Source: Apostichopus californicus
Taxonomy: Eukaryota > Echinodermata > Holothuroidea > Aspidochirotida > Stichopodidae
Direction of reading: 5' to 3'
Length of the DNA stretch: 60,437 nt
Assembly: GCA_020650975.1 (NCBI GenBank)
Contig: JAIPMN010001226.1
Span: 1 to 60,437 of the forward strand
Shown: positions 1 to 13,635 of the stretch, piece by piece
Layout of the letters: every line of letters starts with the position of its first letter
Position numbering within the stretch: position 1 is the stretch's first letter
Position numbers and translations under genes: made by a program
Notes under the pieces: model-generated
Database searches by the model: none
The model's input: the letters and a program-made list of their open reading frames with translations, nothing else
Told to the model about the DNA's origin: nothing

Positions 1-373
1 GTGTATTGAGCCAAGTTTAGCATTCCTTTGTTCAATGTAATAATGCATGTAAGCTACCAAGGTGAGCCAAGCGCCCTTGGGTAAAGGTCGTGAAGACCTA
101 ATTATCTCTTTTGTAATTTAAGTTAATTTAAGTTTAATTTAAGTTAATTATGTAATTTGTAAGCAAAGGATTAAGTTTTTGAGCTGTTATTTTGTTTTGA
201 GAACTTTGTTTTTTTTTACTATGCTTTTTCTACATGTTTGGAAATAAGTGTGCTAGTTTGCTTTTTTCAAAGAAATGTTGAGTTTGTTATCCTTGTTGTA
301 TTATTCATTGTTCTACCAGAAAATGTTTAGGGTAATTGTCAAACTGCTTTAGTTTGTACAATTAAGGGGCCGG

Positions 374-820
374 TGTAGTGGCAGAGTTGCTTATTTGGCT
401 TTCCATAGAAAAGTTATTTTTATGTTTTTCGGGTGTTGGAAGCCTACAAGCCAACACGGTATTTACGAGTTAAATTATCACCTTTTACGGCATACGAGTA
501 CGTTTATATTATTTCGAGCATATATTCAACCATTCTATAGCGTTTAGAGTGTATCATTCTACAGTTATTTGGTTTCTTTGTTTTTCGTGTTTTTTGTGAG
601 GAACTGTGTAAATATCTCTGTAAATACAAGTTGTTTTATTACCTTACTACGGACTTTCGTCAGTGTGTGTTTTTATATTACGGATTTTCGTCTTCGTCTT
701 TTGCTAATTTTTAGTCGGCCTTTCAACTCCGTGCCCGGACATCACAAAGTCTACTGTTTCATTATTCACATACTGTGAATTATTATATTTTTTCTTCTGT
801 TATACGTTTACATGTAAACA
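374..820. mobile_element. Possible solo LTR
   Basis: The segment starts with TGTAGTGGCAG and ends with GTAAACA, so it has the TGT...ACA termini of an LTR. It is 447 bp long, in the usual size range. The five bases before it (GCCGG) and after it (GCCGT) agree at four of five positions, as for an aged target duplication. No second LTR, primer-binding site or pol sequence is seen nearby. TGT...ACA ends plus a 4/5 match can arise by chance, so this is a weak call. Confidence 0.3.
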
Positions 821-824
821 GCCG

Positions 825-3800
825 TATGGGTGTAAGACCCACTCCATTTGTGGCTGTCCGGTAACTTAATGTATTGCACATAAAGCAATTGCAGGGAGTA
901 GAGAGCAATGTAAAAGTTGTCATTGTTTGGATAAATTAAGGTACTGTTCATAAAAGTCATATGAGTACATGATGTTACAGCAATTGAAATGACACAAAGA
1001 CTAATTAATAAATTTGTCCTGTATGAGTGTCACCTTTCCTCAACATCATGGTCTATATGTCATTGATTATTGAAGGTGTATCACAATAAATACTACTTGT
1101 TCAGTCATTGAACCTGTTGTTCCAGTGAGCCTATTGCTCTATTGTCAAGTGATTAATTTCACAATGGAGGGATTTAAGGAACTGAAAAGTTAGGATTGTC
1201 TCCTTTCCGTTAGAAATTTTTGGATTTCATAAAGCCCCTATGTGAGATATGGTGTGATATCTACAGGTTACTTCCTGGCACCGTGACTGGTTGTGTATTT
1301 GAAAATGTCATTATACTGTATTGGGGAAAAGTGTAAGGGAAGGGTGACCCTCTTAATCCCTCCTATGTTGATATTTGATGATACATCATATTTTGCATGT
1401 AGACTCGCATCACTGGAATCAGTCGGCTCTATCTAGTACATTCAAGATACTGCTGTCAGTCACAGTCAAGTAATGTCATGTGGAGATAATTTATCTGCAC
1501 CATCACGACATCCTATTGAAAAAACTAGTCGTCCAAATTAGACATATGGTCATCAATTAGATACTATTATTTTGAGTATGTAAAATAATTTAGACCCACT
1601 AAATTAATATTCATACTGAAATTTCCATGGCTTACACACGTGTATCTAGCCACAACATAAAATTTCAACAAAATAGAACATACCAAAACTCGGAGGTATT
1701 GATGTTTGAAGTATGTACGTTTAGCCCCCCGCCCATGCATTACTATTCAACGTAACCATATTAAAATAAATAGCGATCGTCTATTGACTAGCACCAACAT
1801 GAATACCAACTATTAATGAGATCAAATTACATATTACTTAGAAATGTGCGAACTTTGTATCTACACCACGACATAACATTAAAAAAAAATTATTTGATAT
1901 TCCCAGAAATTAACGTTTCAAGTAGTTTATATTTAGCCCCGCCCAGTTATTAATATTGAACACTGCCACATACAAATCAGCCAATTCGCCAGTTAGATCG
2001 GGCCCCATTGGCCGGCAGTTATCCAAGGGCACACACCTACCACGTTCAAGTACTTCAAGCTAAAAACCTACATTAACATAGACACTAACACTAACCTACC
2101 GATAGGTGGATATTCTTTCAGTTATTCAATGGCACAACACACCTATTGCAGAAAAATCAACAAGCCAAAACTGGCGAAGTGGCTGTTAAACAAAAACAAA
2201 AAATGATCTGTTGACTACGGCCAACATGTTGCCATCGTAACCAAAACGGATTAAGATTTCGGCTCGGGAATTAATTAATGCATCAATTCAGTTAATCCAT
2301 CAATTTCATTTGTTTGTAGTTTACATTTCCTTTAATGTTATTGGAATATACCTTAATTTCTTGCATTAAATATCATCATTGGCGTAACTGGATCTTTCCA
2401 TTGGGGCAAAGTTATGGACAAAATGGGCAAGCTTTGTGTGTAACTGTAAGCAAATTACATTGTATTGTGAAATTTCATAGGGGGTTAGCAGGGGTAGGCT
2501 TCTGAGAGGGGGTGGGACCACTCCCTTCCATCAACTACATTTAATATATAGGTATCAAATATCAAAGATATTCATACAAAATGCTTGCATGGCACTTTTT
2601 TCATTCTCCCCTAGGTATTAAGAATCCATTCCCATAGATGAATCATTTAAATCAAGTCTATAGATAAAATCAATCTTAATTTTAATACCAGAAATAGGTA
2701 GACAGTAACAACAGCTCTCAAAGTGCCAAAGAGATATCATGATGTCGATAAATTGCTGAGGGAAATTTCACCATGACGATATCTTATTTAATTTGCGAGA
2801 TATTATCGACATTGTATTAAAGGAAGTCATGTTGAGATCAATTATGTGGTCAGAATGTGAAAACCTTGCAAACCAAATCTGTATATGCTGAGCACAAGAA
2901 GACAATAATTTTGGTCATCAACTGCCAATGTGAGTATTGTTTGTCACGTCTCAATTCTTTTTGCTAATTGGTCTAATGCAAGCGGCGGCAACATTTGGGA
3001 TCGATCTAAAGCAAAAGGTACACATTTTCATGCACTTAATCAACAGTCTTTCTCCAACATGGAGAAAATGTATTGAACTTGGTTCCTTGCTGTGCAAATT
3101 TTCTCTTCATTTTATTTCTGTCATAGCATGTGTTGGGTTGCCATTTCGCTTCTGGTCCATGAATTAGGGAGCATTGCTTGTGTTTAGAAAGGTAAGTGTG
3201 TGACTTGTCTTTCTTTTCTTTTTTGAATTAGCTGTACAGGTTTTTATTCATAGATAGTGCTCATTCTCTGCAGATGTGTTAAGAAGGCAATGGTCATCTG
3301 AGGTCAGAAGAATGTTATTTCAAATCCATGTGAACAACATGATGTTATTAACTGGACTGGATTTTTTTTTTCATTTGAATATTCTTGTCAGTCAGTCATT
3401 TTCTCCACATCGACCATCATGGATGTGGCTGAAATAGTTTGTTGCCACATGTCCTTAAGGAAGAATTTGGGGGGCCTGTTTAGTTGCAAAGGAATGGGTC
3501 GCTCAGCTTAGACACACAATATACTTTTCTTTTGGAGAATCTATACATAAAATCATAACAAAAGGTCAAAGGATATTTGTGAACAAGAAATGCTGCTAGT
3601 GAAATTTTTTAACTCTGTGAGCCTATATAATGCAGTTTTTAGTAGTTGTCATTCATGTTAAACATAGATTTTAAAAAATAGGGTAAAATTTATTTCATAA
3701 TAATTTGCTTTGCAAACTTTGGGTATTTACTGTACATTAGTGCAGTGGATGTGTTTACATCTAGAGGCTCTCACACAGAACAACAATTTGAGTTCCAGTG

Positions 3801-6076
3801 ACCTATCAAATGGAAACTGATGAACTCTTCAGCAGTTTTAAAAAGCGCTACAAAAGATGTCAATGATGCCATCTGTGATCTTTCAAAGCAACGCTAGAGT
3901 CATTCACACCCCCTCCCCCTCCATAATAAAAGTTGTGCCCCTCCCATGAAAAACTCCTACCCAAAGGAAGCTTGATGTTTATGCTGAAAACCCTTATACC
4001 TTGCCTTCTTCTGCTGTTCACTGTGACAGGACACAATTAAAAGAACTTAACAATGATAAAATCTTGCTTCTTATCCTTTTCTTTGTGCTTTTCATTATTT
4101 TGCCTGTACCCAACAGTGTCCCTCTCCACCCCACCCTGTCTGCATGTAAGAGGGAACTAATGACACTGTTAAGGTTCATCACATACTACTAGTCAGAGCC
4201 TGACATGTTCCGCTCTCCCCCCCCCCCCCACCTCCATGTTTTCATGTGGGGCTTATTAATTGTGTATATAGATAAATTTTGACCTTTCACATGACATTTC
4301 CAGTCACAGGCTCTTTTAATTTTTTCATTGTCTGCCTTCTCCTACACAAACAAAGACCAGATATGCTTTTGTAATCGACTTCTACAAACTTCGTAGGAGA
4401 CAATAGTAAATCAATTTAAAAAAAAAAACAACTTTTAAAAGCAACAATACACCTCCCCAGGCTGGTATTTAAAAATCCATACAATCCAGTGAATCCACTA
4501 ACTAACACAAAGTATAATTTTGGGGTAAAATCAATTGCTGATTTCTACATATTTATTTCACATTACTACAGTACAGTCATGGTGAGATTGAATATCTGGA
4601 ATGATGTCCTAAAGAAAAAAGCATGATGGGCGATGTATGGATAAAATGATCGTTGCTGTACATAATAATAGGATCATTTAAAGCAAGCAAACCAAACCCT
4701 CTTATTGTAGCATGAAATATAATAGTTTTTTAAATCTATGGCTGATGGTATAATAGTACTAGTGACTTAGTTTAAGCAAAGTTTCTGTACAACTAGCCTA
4801 TAATGATAATTTAGCCAAAAATGCAACATGAAGCATCCATTTATGCTATATATTAAAGAAGGAAAAATATACAAATCAGACACTACTGAACATGAAATAA
4901 CCCATTGCATACATGTACATTGCGACAATCAATCCAAGACGACAAATAGTAAATCCTTGCCGATATGAAGCAAGTTTGGATGCAAGATTTTTCAACTTCC
5001 TGCGGTGTTGACCCACTATGAACTTTGACCGACATTAACAACAATAGAGTTCATATAATCACCAAGTGCCAACTACATACCAAGTTTCAAGTTCAAGCAA
5101 CTTCTTGTGCATAATAATTAGGAAGCCATATGCTTAAAGCTCAGTAAACATTACTATCTTTTAATGAACTTTCACGATAGAAAGTATCAAACCTTCATAA
5201 TAGCACATTCGGATATATGTGTATGGTGTACGTACCCTACATCTCATTGCACCTTTTGAAAACTGTCTTCCTAATTACTATGCGCAAGAAGCGTGACTGC
5301 TTTTACTCCTTTTTTATGTCCAGTGTCTATTGGCATTAAATTGTGAGCTCTTCTGAGTACTGTTATTGGCAAGGGTAAGTAAGATCTGGCTGCAATTGAG
5401 TTAAATATTTGACCATTCAGTCAATACTTCTACTTAAATGGTTGCTATATAAAATAGCTGAAGTTACAGGTGCTGCATGTTGTTCAACAAGTTGCTTGTA
5501 AGATTCACTATATGTGTAGATTCAGCTTTAAATCTGGTTGACTGAACAAAAGTGAAATGAGCTAGTGGATCCGAAGCATTATGAAATACATCGCATTCTT
5601 TCAAACAATCTTAAGTGCTAAAATCAGTTATGGAATACAATGTAGTTATCTTCATCTGTCAATCCAAAATATGAAAAGTCAACATAAATAAAATCAAATA
5701 CATGCCTGAAGGCATTACCACACAGAGTCTGTGCAACATGATGACAAATGTAACTCCCAATTTGGCACTGTCTCAAAAATCATTCATAGTATTAATTATC
5801 ACCATATTCAAGAGAACAATTTGTGGTAGCCGACGAATCATTCTTTTACACGTTTAGAAAACTAAGCAATTAATTTTACTTTCAGTTTAACATTAAAGCT
5901 GTGATACTGGGCAACATACTTTGGAATCCACAATGGAATCTTTATTAAACTTCATCACCCTCGGTGACACACGCTTCAAGAGTCGCAGTTATATGCGATG
6001 TTACTAGAACTAACAACATGTTTGCAGAAGAGTAACATCCCAACTACCACATAAGTATTTAGCAGCAGTAGCAATA
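825..6076. other. No gene recognised (AT-rich, intergenic or intronic)
   Basis: Apart from the duplication at 1641-1972 and a C13 tract at 4217-4229, I see no coding block, RNA gene or transposon end here. Open frames are short, lack recognisable motifs and lack paired splice sites. It could be intron, intergenic sequence or a 3' untranslated region. The segment before it (1-373) is equally featureless. Confidence 0.5.
1641..1972. repeat. Diverged direct duplication, about 216-bp step
   Basis: Two blocks (about 1641-1760 and 1857-1972) read in the same order: a TGTATCTA start, a CACRACATAA word, an A-rich stretch, then TTTAGCCCC and CGCCCA, then TATTCAAC/TATTGAAC. They are an old, diverged tandem duplication of non-coding sequence. 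No coding potential is visible. Confidence 0.45.
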
Positions 6077-6175
6077 TTAACATCTTGCTGCTGAAGTGTT
6101 CGGTCCACTTGCTGAAGTACTAGCACCCGAGGACTTGGGCTCTGATGATTTCTTCCTCATGGCCACCTTTGATAC
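6077..6175 (-). CDS. Candidate last coding exon of an unidentified host gene
   Basis: On the minus strand a pyrimidine-rich tract (the G11 run at 6188-6198 read as C) and an AG at 6177-6176 precede 32 codons and a TAA. The peptide starts VSKVAMRKKSSEPKSSG and continues Ser/Thr/Ala-rich to SAARC. It is a low-complexity basic tail typical of the disordered C terminus of a host protein. The acceptor and the clean 33-codon frame are what I see; the identity is unknown. It may belong with the candidate first exon at 9419-9478 on the same strand. Confidence 0.3.
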   Translation of the reverse strand, partial: VSKVAMRKKSSEPKSSGASTSASGPNTSAARC

Positions 6176-6198
6176 CTATGGTTAAAAGGGGGGGGGGG

Positions 6199-9100
6199 AG
6201 AGAAGAGATATATGTGACAGATAAATCAGTCTCATTAGTGCACTGCAGTACTAGTATCAAATGACAGTTTCATGGAAAACTTCATCATTTGCGTAACATT
6301 TAATTTGGAGCTCAAGAATGCTCTTTTCCTGGTTCTGTATGCCTGGTAGTTTAGTTTTGGTGAATAACCACAATTTTTTCAACTCCCTAGATTTAGCCAA
6401 CTATCAACGAAAAGAAACATGCTATAACACAGGAAAATTAACAAAGAAAAATAAACACACTAATGCTGGTCAAAATCCAAAGTTGTGAATAATGTTAATG
6501 TCTCGATCAATCAACAAATTCCAACTATAGGTTACATAACATACTATAGAAGCACAGTAAGACAAAATGCAAATGATTTGAGGCTATTTCTTAAAAATGC
6601 CCCTTTTATCTCATACTATTTTCAAGACTTCTTGGCAAAGGTGGGGGAGGGGGGACGGCTGTGAAAGTGACCTTTGTTTGGTGTTAAGTTCACTGCACAA
6701 TTGTTATACGTACAATGCTACTCTCCAGAGTTCGTTCCACAGATGATGGGCCAAATCAACTACGGATCTCCCATACTGTATATGCCTAGTCCTCTGACGT
6801 ATCCACATGAATTCCCAGTTAAGTTAAAGGTATGCAGTATGGCCCCCAAATATGCCAGAAACTTCAATATTGTTACCTTCGGTCATAATTCTAAAATTGG
6901 TTTTATTACCACCTTGGAGGAAATTTTCCTCACTGGGACATTCTGTCATCTCAGGTATTCATTTAGAATGTCTGAGAACAATTTTGAGAATAAAGACCTC
7001 CAGGAAAGTACTTTTTTAAAACTTATAGCAATTATAGGGTGCTATAATTTGGTGCCTCCACAGACTACCTTTAATTACCACAATAACCTACGTGTACATG
7101 TGTTACAAAAGAGAAAAAAGAACAGAAAGACTCCCCATATTGTGAACAGTGGCCGTAGCTTTCAGAGCAGTGTTTATTTTAAAACAAATTCAGTATGACT
7201 CTGAATTCTCATCACAGGAACTTCAGAATTTATCAACCTTAGCAAAGGTCAATTAAACCAACAACACACAATGGCCATACCAATTTTTTTGGCAAGCTGA
7301 CTTCCAAAATTTGTAACAATGGTATTTTTACATATTGAAAGAGCAGTTCATAGATATTTGAAACAAATATTTTGCATGGAAACAAGAGGCCAAACAGTCA
7401 GTAAAGTAGGAATTTTTAGTTATATATATGCAAAATGCACCTATGTAAGTTGGTTTGCATGAATAGGACAATATTCCATGAAAGCACTATTCGCATTGGT
7501 AAACTGTGGCCAGGTGACATTATTTCACCTAAGGAAGAGCATACAGTTAGTTGGAGAAAAACTTTTATAGGGTACTGTACCTTTGTGTTTTTCAATGGAT
7601 GCTCACGTTCTGGAACATCATTTCCCTGTCTGTAGACACTGCATTTTATTTCTCTAACCGTAAAAGATACAGTTCTTTAAGTATTCTGAAAAGAAAGAAA
7701 TGAATATATTTTATCCGCTATTTTAAAGGAAAAAACACCATTAATGCTACTGGAAGAATAAGATTTCATTTTTGAGCATATTGCCATTAGCAGATAGGTA
7801 GCCTACTGTAGGCCCCTCAAGTGGACCATACACTGCATTAAGGAAAACAATATATGACCATTATCAACCACAGCCCAGTCCAGAGGGGGGGGGGGGGGAA
7901 TGTAACAATTAACACTACAGATAATTTTGCAGTTGACACCTACGGTCACCCACTTCCGCAGCCAGTCGGGGGTAGGGCGATGGGGAAGTTGGGGGAATTC
8001 AATCAGTCAGTGACAACACCAACATCTCTCAGGAGAAAGCAAGTCCTGCCTCACCAGTCACCATCTCTAATTCCTATGCATGCTACTAATGGTGAGTGGG
8101 GGGTGGGGGTTACAGCCCAAGGTGCCGTAGCATTAACACTCAGATAGTGATCATGAGAAAGCATTTTCAACACACATTTTAGAGTTTATTTAGGGTGGAA
8201 TTTTGCCATAACTGGTTTACTTATAAACACTTCCAAGGAACTTTTAAATACAAGCCTTGGCTGAGGTGTTAATCTTTGATGTGAATGAGATAAGAATGCA
8301 GTCACAGTAGTGATTGAAGTTATCCACTGACTGTGGTACAAGAAAAAATAAGTGAAAAGCAAACAAAGACTGCATTTACTGAATAGCTGTTTTAAATTGT
8401 AATGGGAAGCTATGGGAAAATATGCTTATAATTGCATTATTTGTGTCTTAAGATCAAATGAAGTAGTTAGTGTAAATTACACACTAAAGCATGTTCACTT
8501 CAAACGCTGAGCTAATTGCAGGTGACAAAAGATTTTATCCTAACAGTTTAAGGGTACCTCTTCTAGTAAGGAATATGAACGATGGGTCTAGTGGGTTCAA
8601 CCTTCAAGTACTGTACTGAAGTTTCATAATGGCTGATCAGCGACTAGTTAAAATTATTTTCCTGGTTTTTTGTCCTCATTTTTTCCCCCAAGTTCCCTCA
8701 ATCATATATTTATAGGCTAGTTTGGGTACGTACAGTAGCCTACTTGCTCCAGATGGGCAGAGTAGCTAAAGCAGAAAGAATAATTTAACAATTTAGGTTA
8801 CATTTACCTCTGGCATTGGTTATTACATTTACTGTGCATCCACGTATCAAGCTGTACAGGGAGGGATGTTTTCACAATTTCAGTGTATGGCCCTGTATTC
8901 TACATTTACTCTGTTGATGCAGAGTGGTGCATATAAATAAATGAAAGTGAATTGTTCCATTATAACTAACATTGAGCAGAATGTATAGCCAACAATTGAT
9001 GAAAAAAAATGTACTATGCTAATGTTCACATCATACCTGAGTCGATTAAGGATTCACTTATCTCGATGCAGAGAACAAATTATGAAAGGAATTTTGCACC

Positions 9101-9418
9101 CTGTACAATATGAAGGCTAGACTTTTGTAGGCTTATATTATATAGGCTACAGGTTCAATAATATCAACATGTAGGCCTCCTTACTTTACACAAGTTACAT
9201 TACCGGGCGCTACACCATAGAGTGAAAACAGAGATACATAGGTTCGTTTTCCAATTTAATGTCAAGAGCTAGCAGCACTGTTGACAGTGTTCTTACTTGA
9301 ACCTTTGGTAGGCATATGTCAATTAAAAACATGCCAACACTTGCCGAACTAGTGAAATACCATGATAACTGTAACGTAATTTTTCTAAGCCTATAGCCTA
9401 GCTTAGTTCATTACATAC
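6199..9418. other. No gene recognised; possible introns of a minus-strand host gene
   Basis: This lies between two candidate minus-strand exons. A 25-nt segment at 9037-9061 is flanked by AG and GT and would keep the frame after the candidate first exon, but so short an exon cannot be defended by eye. A G14 tract lies at 7885-7898. The longer open frames at 6674-7198 and 7854-8147 on the plus strand have no recognisable domain. Confidence 0.4.
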
Positions 9419-9478
9419 CTCAATGGTCTTCTTTCTTGTCTTGAATGGGAGAACGAGATGTTCGATTTCTGACTCCAT
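9419..9478 (-). CDS. Candidate first coding exon of an unidentified host gene
   Basis: On the minus strand an ATG at 9478 opens 20 codons (starting MESEIEHLVLPFKTRKK) and runs into GAG followed by a GTATGT donor at 9418. The peptide is charged and not low-complexity. No family is recognised. Together with the candidate terminal exon at 6077-6175 it could be the end of a short intron-containing gene about 3.4 kb long. Support rests only on the start, the frame and the donor. Confidence 0.25.
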
Positions 9479-9839
9479 CCATCGAAAGAGACAAAACGCT
9501 TCTGTTACAATCTTCCAATTCATTTACTTGTATTTTACATGGTGCCCAAATTCCCGCTACGTCCACCGCTTCTGCATATCACCAATACAAAACTTAAATG
9601 ATAGAAGTTTTTCGCCATTTGAGCCACACTTCGCAAATCACGATAGGGGTATATCGTTGCACAGTCTGGTATAATTCATGGATAGGTATGGGTTCCACTA
9701 CAACTGCTAACGCAAGTTATTTCTATACATTTTCCCCGCTGACACACGAAAGTTATGAACAATATGACGTAACATTTACTTTTGGCATGTTCGATGTTGA
9801 TAAACGATGGGGGAGAGTGGTTTTTAGATAATCCTTTTA

Positions 9840-10399
9840 TTAACTGTAATGCGTTTAAATCATTGCATAAATTAATAAAGTCGAGCTAAGTATCATATCA
9901 ATCTCTTCAATGGCTTTGTGATATATCAATTAATAACAGTGTATATTCTCAACACCAAAAGATAATGGTACAGTCCAAGTTGAAACTGACGAGATTCAAG
10001 CGAAAATAAAGGTGGGGAGGAAGTTTGCCGTGAAGAATATCTGTTTTGAATTGTAAACCGGTTTTCGTGAAAAATTATTTATAGACGACTATTTTTTCGT
10101 TTTAAGGTGCAATTTCGTACTAAATCGTTCGAGCATTTCCAATTTTGGCATCCAAAATACATAAACCGAGTTTCGTCTGTCGGATAGGATAGGAAAGGAA
10201 TGGAGCATAGGCAATAGCTACAGAAGATCAAATTTCCCGCGAATACCGCAAGATCCTTGTTGAATGCCCGAGGCAGCAAAGATCCTTATGTCCGTACCAC
10301 TAAAGGGCGGATTTTCAAATGATTCTGGAATTCGCTTACCACATGTTTGTGTAAGCTTTCGATTCGTTACGATGCACATCCCTTTATCGATCCTATTTA
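9840..10399. other. No gene recognised
   Basis: AT-rich sequence between the candidate host exon and the zinc-finger relic. The minus-strand stretch 10218-10399 may be the decayed continuation of the zinc-finger fragment upstream on that strand, but no cysteine/histidine spacing is left that I can read. Confidence 0.4.
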
Positions 10400-10693
10400 T
10401 CAAAGGGCTACATCCTCTGTTTTTGCCCTATCCTCGCATATTGTACAAAACATAAGCTTTGACGCATTGTCATAAAGAAGCCACAGATTAAAATCTTTGT
10501 GATCCAGCCGGGATATTTGAAACGATCGTTGCCGCTTGTTTTGGTCGTACTTTTGGCGGACTGTTCTCTTTTCATTGTCCGCCGTAGGCGGTTGAATATT
10601 CTTCATAAATCGCCACATATTTAGATATCCGAATATACGAAAATATTTGCTACACTTTTTTACAGTAAAATGTCTAGGTGCGTAATGCAGCAT
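10400..10693 (-). pseudogene. TTF-like zinc-finger fragment (hAT-derived or ZNF862-like protein)
   Basis: The minus-strand frame contains KRQRSFQ, then a hydrophobic LWLLYD block, then MFCTICEDRAKTED. The spacing (basic KRxRxF, W-L-x-Y-D, then M-F-C-x2-C) is that of the TTF-type zinc finger found at the N terminus of hAT transposases and of ZNF862/ZMYM-like proteins derived from them. The frame stops right after the CxxC, where the second half of the finger should follow, and the downstream sequence is not readable as the rest of such a protein. I take it as a truncated or decayed copy. The family pattern is recognised from memory, without alignment. Confidence 0.45.
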
Positions 10694-12639
10694 GCATGTG
10701 TTAAAAATTAACTTTCAAAAGTAAAACAGACGACCGCTATCCATTGTGTATGAGTAGTCATCAGGCCTACTTTAAAGCCGTCGTTGTTTATACAGTGCAA
10801 TGTGTTCTGCCATTAAGACAAAGAACAATATTTGCGAATTTGAGGAGAACTTCGACGATGGTTTTGTATTCATTCCTTCTCAATTTCTAATAATTTATCT
10901 CCCGAAAATGTGTTCTGCTGCACACAATACACGAATTACGTTGATGTCATTCAAAATACACTTTCACATAACTACACAAGTTTTTGGCGCCATTCACGTA
11001 ACTTGAGTTACAATATCCATAAGTTTCCCACCCTGTGTCGCTTATGTTACATACACTCACAGCCAATCATAGTTGCGAAATCTTAAGTGCATTCATTAAC
11101 GTTACTGGACAGTATTTAATGATCAAACCACTTTGTGGAAGGGTTTATATCGTTCAACTGCATTGCATGGTTTATACAAGTATTATATGGGTTTCATGGT
11201 TTTGCATGTGACATTGACTGAATTGTTTGTGATATTGCTCTCTATAAATGACTATAGGCCTACAATAAAAAATTGGCATGAAATTTTTAGGTTTAAGACA
11301 TGTTCACATCATGCATGTGTTTTCGTGATATATCCGAATTGCCTGTAACGACGCTACACTTGCGTCGCATACAAACAGTATTGTTTATGATAAACAATAT
11401 AAATTCTACCAACTAGAATCATAAGTAATTTATCGTTGAAGTAGGTAGGATTTAGATTGTTTACTACTGTACAGCTCACGTGCGTACGTCCAGCAAGGCA
11501 TTTTCACTCGGCCTATAGACTGTCAGTGTCTGATCGACTGTTGTTACAACACCGTTCAAAATGCATTGAACTCATATTTAGCCACGAGTCTCATTTGTTT
11601 TACGGGTACATTTTTAGAAACGAACGTTAGTGTAGAGATTTTATTAACGATGTTGTAAAGTTAATATATAGCGCATGTTTTTAAATAATTTATGTACGGT
11701 TTAGGGGTTAATCAGAAAGTATTTAATTTAATTGACTTTCGTTTTTAATCAAATATAATTAGGCGCAATAAATTTCAAAGCCTTCAAGCCTAATATATGA
11801 TCAAATCAATATATCAAAATAATACCACATTCAACTTACTGCAAGGGTGTGTAAAGTCCACGGTAAAACATGAGATAACCCTTTCCCAATCTGTACTAAT
11901 TCCTTATCACAATAGTATACCCGTTTGTGTACAAACGAGGTTCACCAATATTCTGCAATAACGCCCCCACTTGGATATAACACAAAGCTCAGGTCTCTGT
12001 ACTCATGGGCATATTGGTAAGCCTAACAACCCTAGCTACTATTACTAACACCCAATAGAGTAGGGCTCCCATGACACAAATATATCCCCTTATAGGCCAA
12101 AACGGCCTATTTATCTTACAAACTTTATTCAATAATTGTCACCGTAAACAATGTCTTTCATCAACTTAGCAACTAATCAAAGTTTCAGTTATATCAGCGA
12201 ACAATGCTGAAACTCCGCTGTGCACTACACAAAACAGGCTACGTACGCTACAATACACTAACAAACTTAGCAAACCGCATGGACTCGATGTGAATACTTT
12301 CTTTTCAAACCTAACTTCAAAGAAAAGGGAAAACCGTACCTGGAGAGCTGTCACGTAATCAGTTATAGAATGTCTCACGATAAGAACAAGACACCAGCTG
12401 ACAAATTGTATCGGCTAAGCTTTGCCTCACAGAGGACAGCAGGGCCAAAGTGGCTGCACGGGCAAAGCTGGCTGTCAGGCAACAAATCTTAGACATGTAC
12501 AGTGGCATAAAATAACAGCAAACCCTGTAATGAAATCTACTCGGCGCCACAAATTATTAAAGTAGCACAGCACTTTCAAAGGGTTACACAAGTACAACTT
12601 TCTCAGGCAAACCGTTCCACTCACAACCTTATTAGAAAA
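10694..12639. other. No gene recognised
   Basis: AT-rich sequence with only short open frames, no domain motifs and no terminal repeats that I could pair. Open frames at 12166-12378 and 12359-12550 on the minus strand are not supported by any motif. Confidence 0.45.
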
Positions 12640-13371
12640 AAGTTATGCCGAATATTTATCCTACTTCGTGACTTTTGGAGTTTACGCAATGACATCTGGT
12701 ACAACAACTATTAGCAAACATGAAAAAGTCGGTGACGGATAAATTGTCAAAACCATACACAATCTTCAAAACCTCAATCAAGTCACTACGTTACCACCTA
12801 AGCTCCAGTGTGGTGAGATTCAACAGCTGGAACCGCCTTTAATAAGGAACACCATTTAAGGAACTAATCATACTAGTAGCCCTCCTGTCGACCTTTTCAA
12901 GTACTTCCTTATCCTTAGCAAAATATGGGTTCCAAACCTGCACAGCATACTCCAGATGAGGCCTAACCAACTGCTTATAAGCCTAACTACGATGTCCTCT
13001 TTCAGAAAACTGAAGTTCCTCTTCATGATAACTAAAACCCTGTTACCTCTTTTAGCAGCTTCAAGACAATGTTTAGAAGGTTGCAGAGATGAGTCAATGT
13101 AGATACCTTTGTCTCTTTCAACAAAGACCTCCTGCTACTCCTCACCATAAGATTCTTCGTATACTTTTGGTTCCTACTACCAATATGCACCACCTTGCAT
13201 TTATCAATATAAAAAACCAATTTGCCATCCCTAAGACCAGGAAAAACCCTTATTCAAATCCGTTTGAAATTGATCAGAATCGCTTTTGGAAGAGACCCGA
13301 GAATACAGTTTGGTGTCATCAGCAAACTTCTTAGCTGTACAGAATATATCTTCGTCGATGTCATTTATGTA
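12640..13371 (-). pseudogene. CR1/L2-like non-LTR reverse transcriptase relic (C-terminal half)
   Basis: Read on the minus strand, the segment begins with YINDIDEDIF, then the catalytic box KFADDTKLYS (FADD codons at about 13315-13329), then KLVFYIDKCKVVHIGS, and near 12925-12960 HLEYAVQVWNPYF. These are consecutive blocks of the palm, thumb and C-terminal part of CR1/L2-clade reverse transcriptases. The frame is broken by several shifts and stops, so the copy is dead. The 5' half is not contiguous; another fragment of the same kind of protein lies at 15252-15295. Confidence 0.75.
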
Positions 13372-13635
13372 GGTGTAGCACCGAATTTGGTCCACTACTC
13401 AGTTAAGCGCACAGTCAACCAAAATGATGAAGGGAGTGTAGCATTAAGTTTCTTAAATCAATTTATTCATCCATTATTTACAGTTGATGTACGGTTCATC
13501 GGTGAGTCGAAAGAACAGCAGCGCGGTTTTACAAAACACTCCTTACTATTTATATTACTCACGAGCAATTTAAGCTGCTCGTACAACAACACTATTGACT
13601 GAGTATTAGCCACTGTATGTTTAATATATCAGTGG

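Noticed and set aside
6674..7198. 174-residue plus-strand open frame
   Set aside because: No recognisable domain, no supporting splice or regulatory context, and composition typical of AT-rich non-coding sequence.
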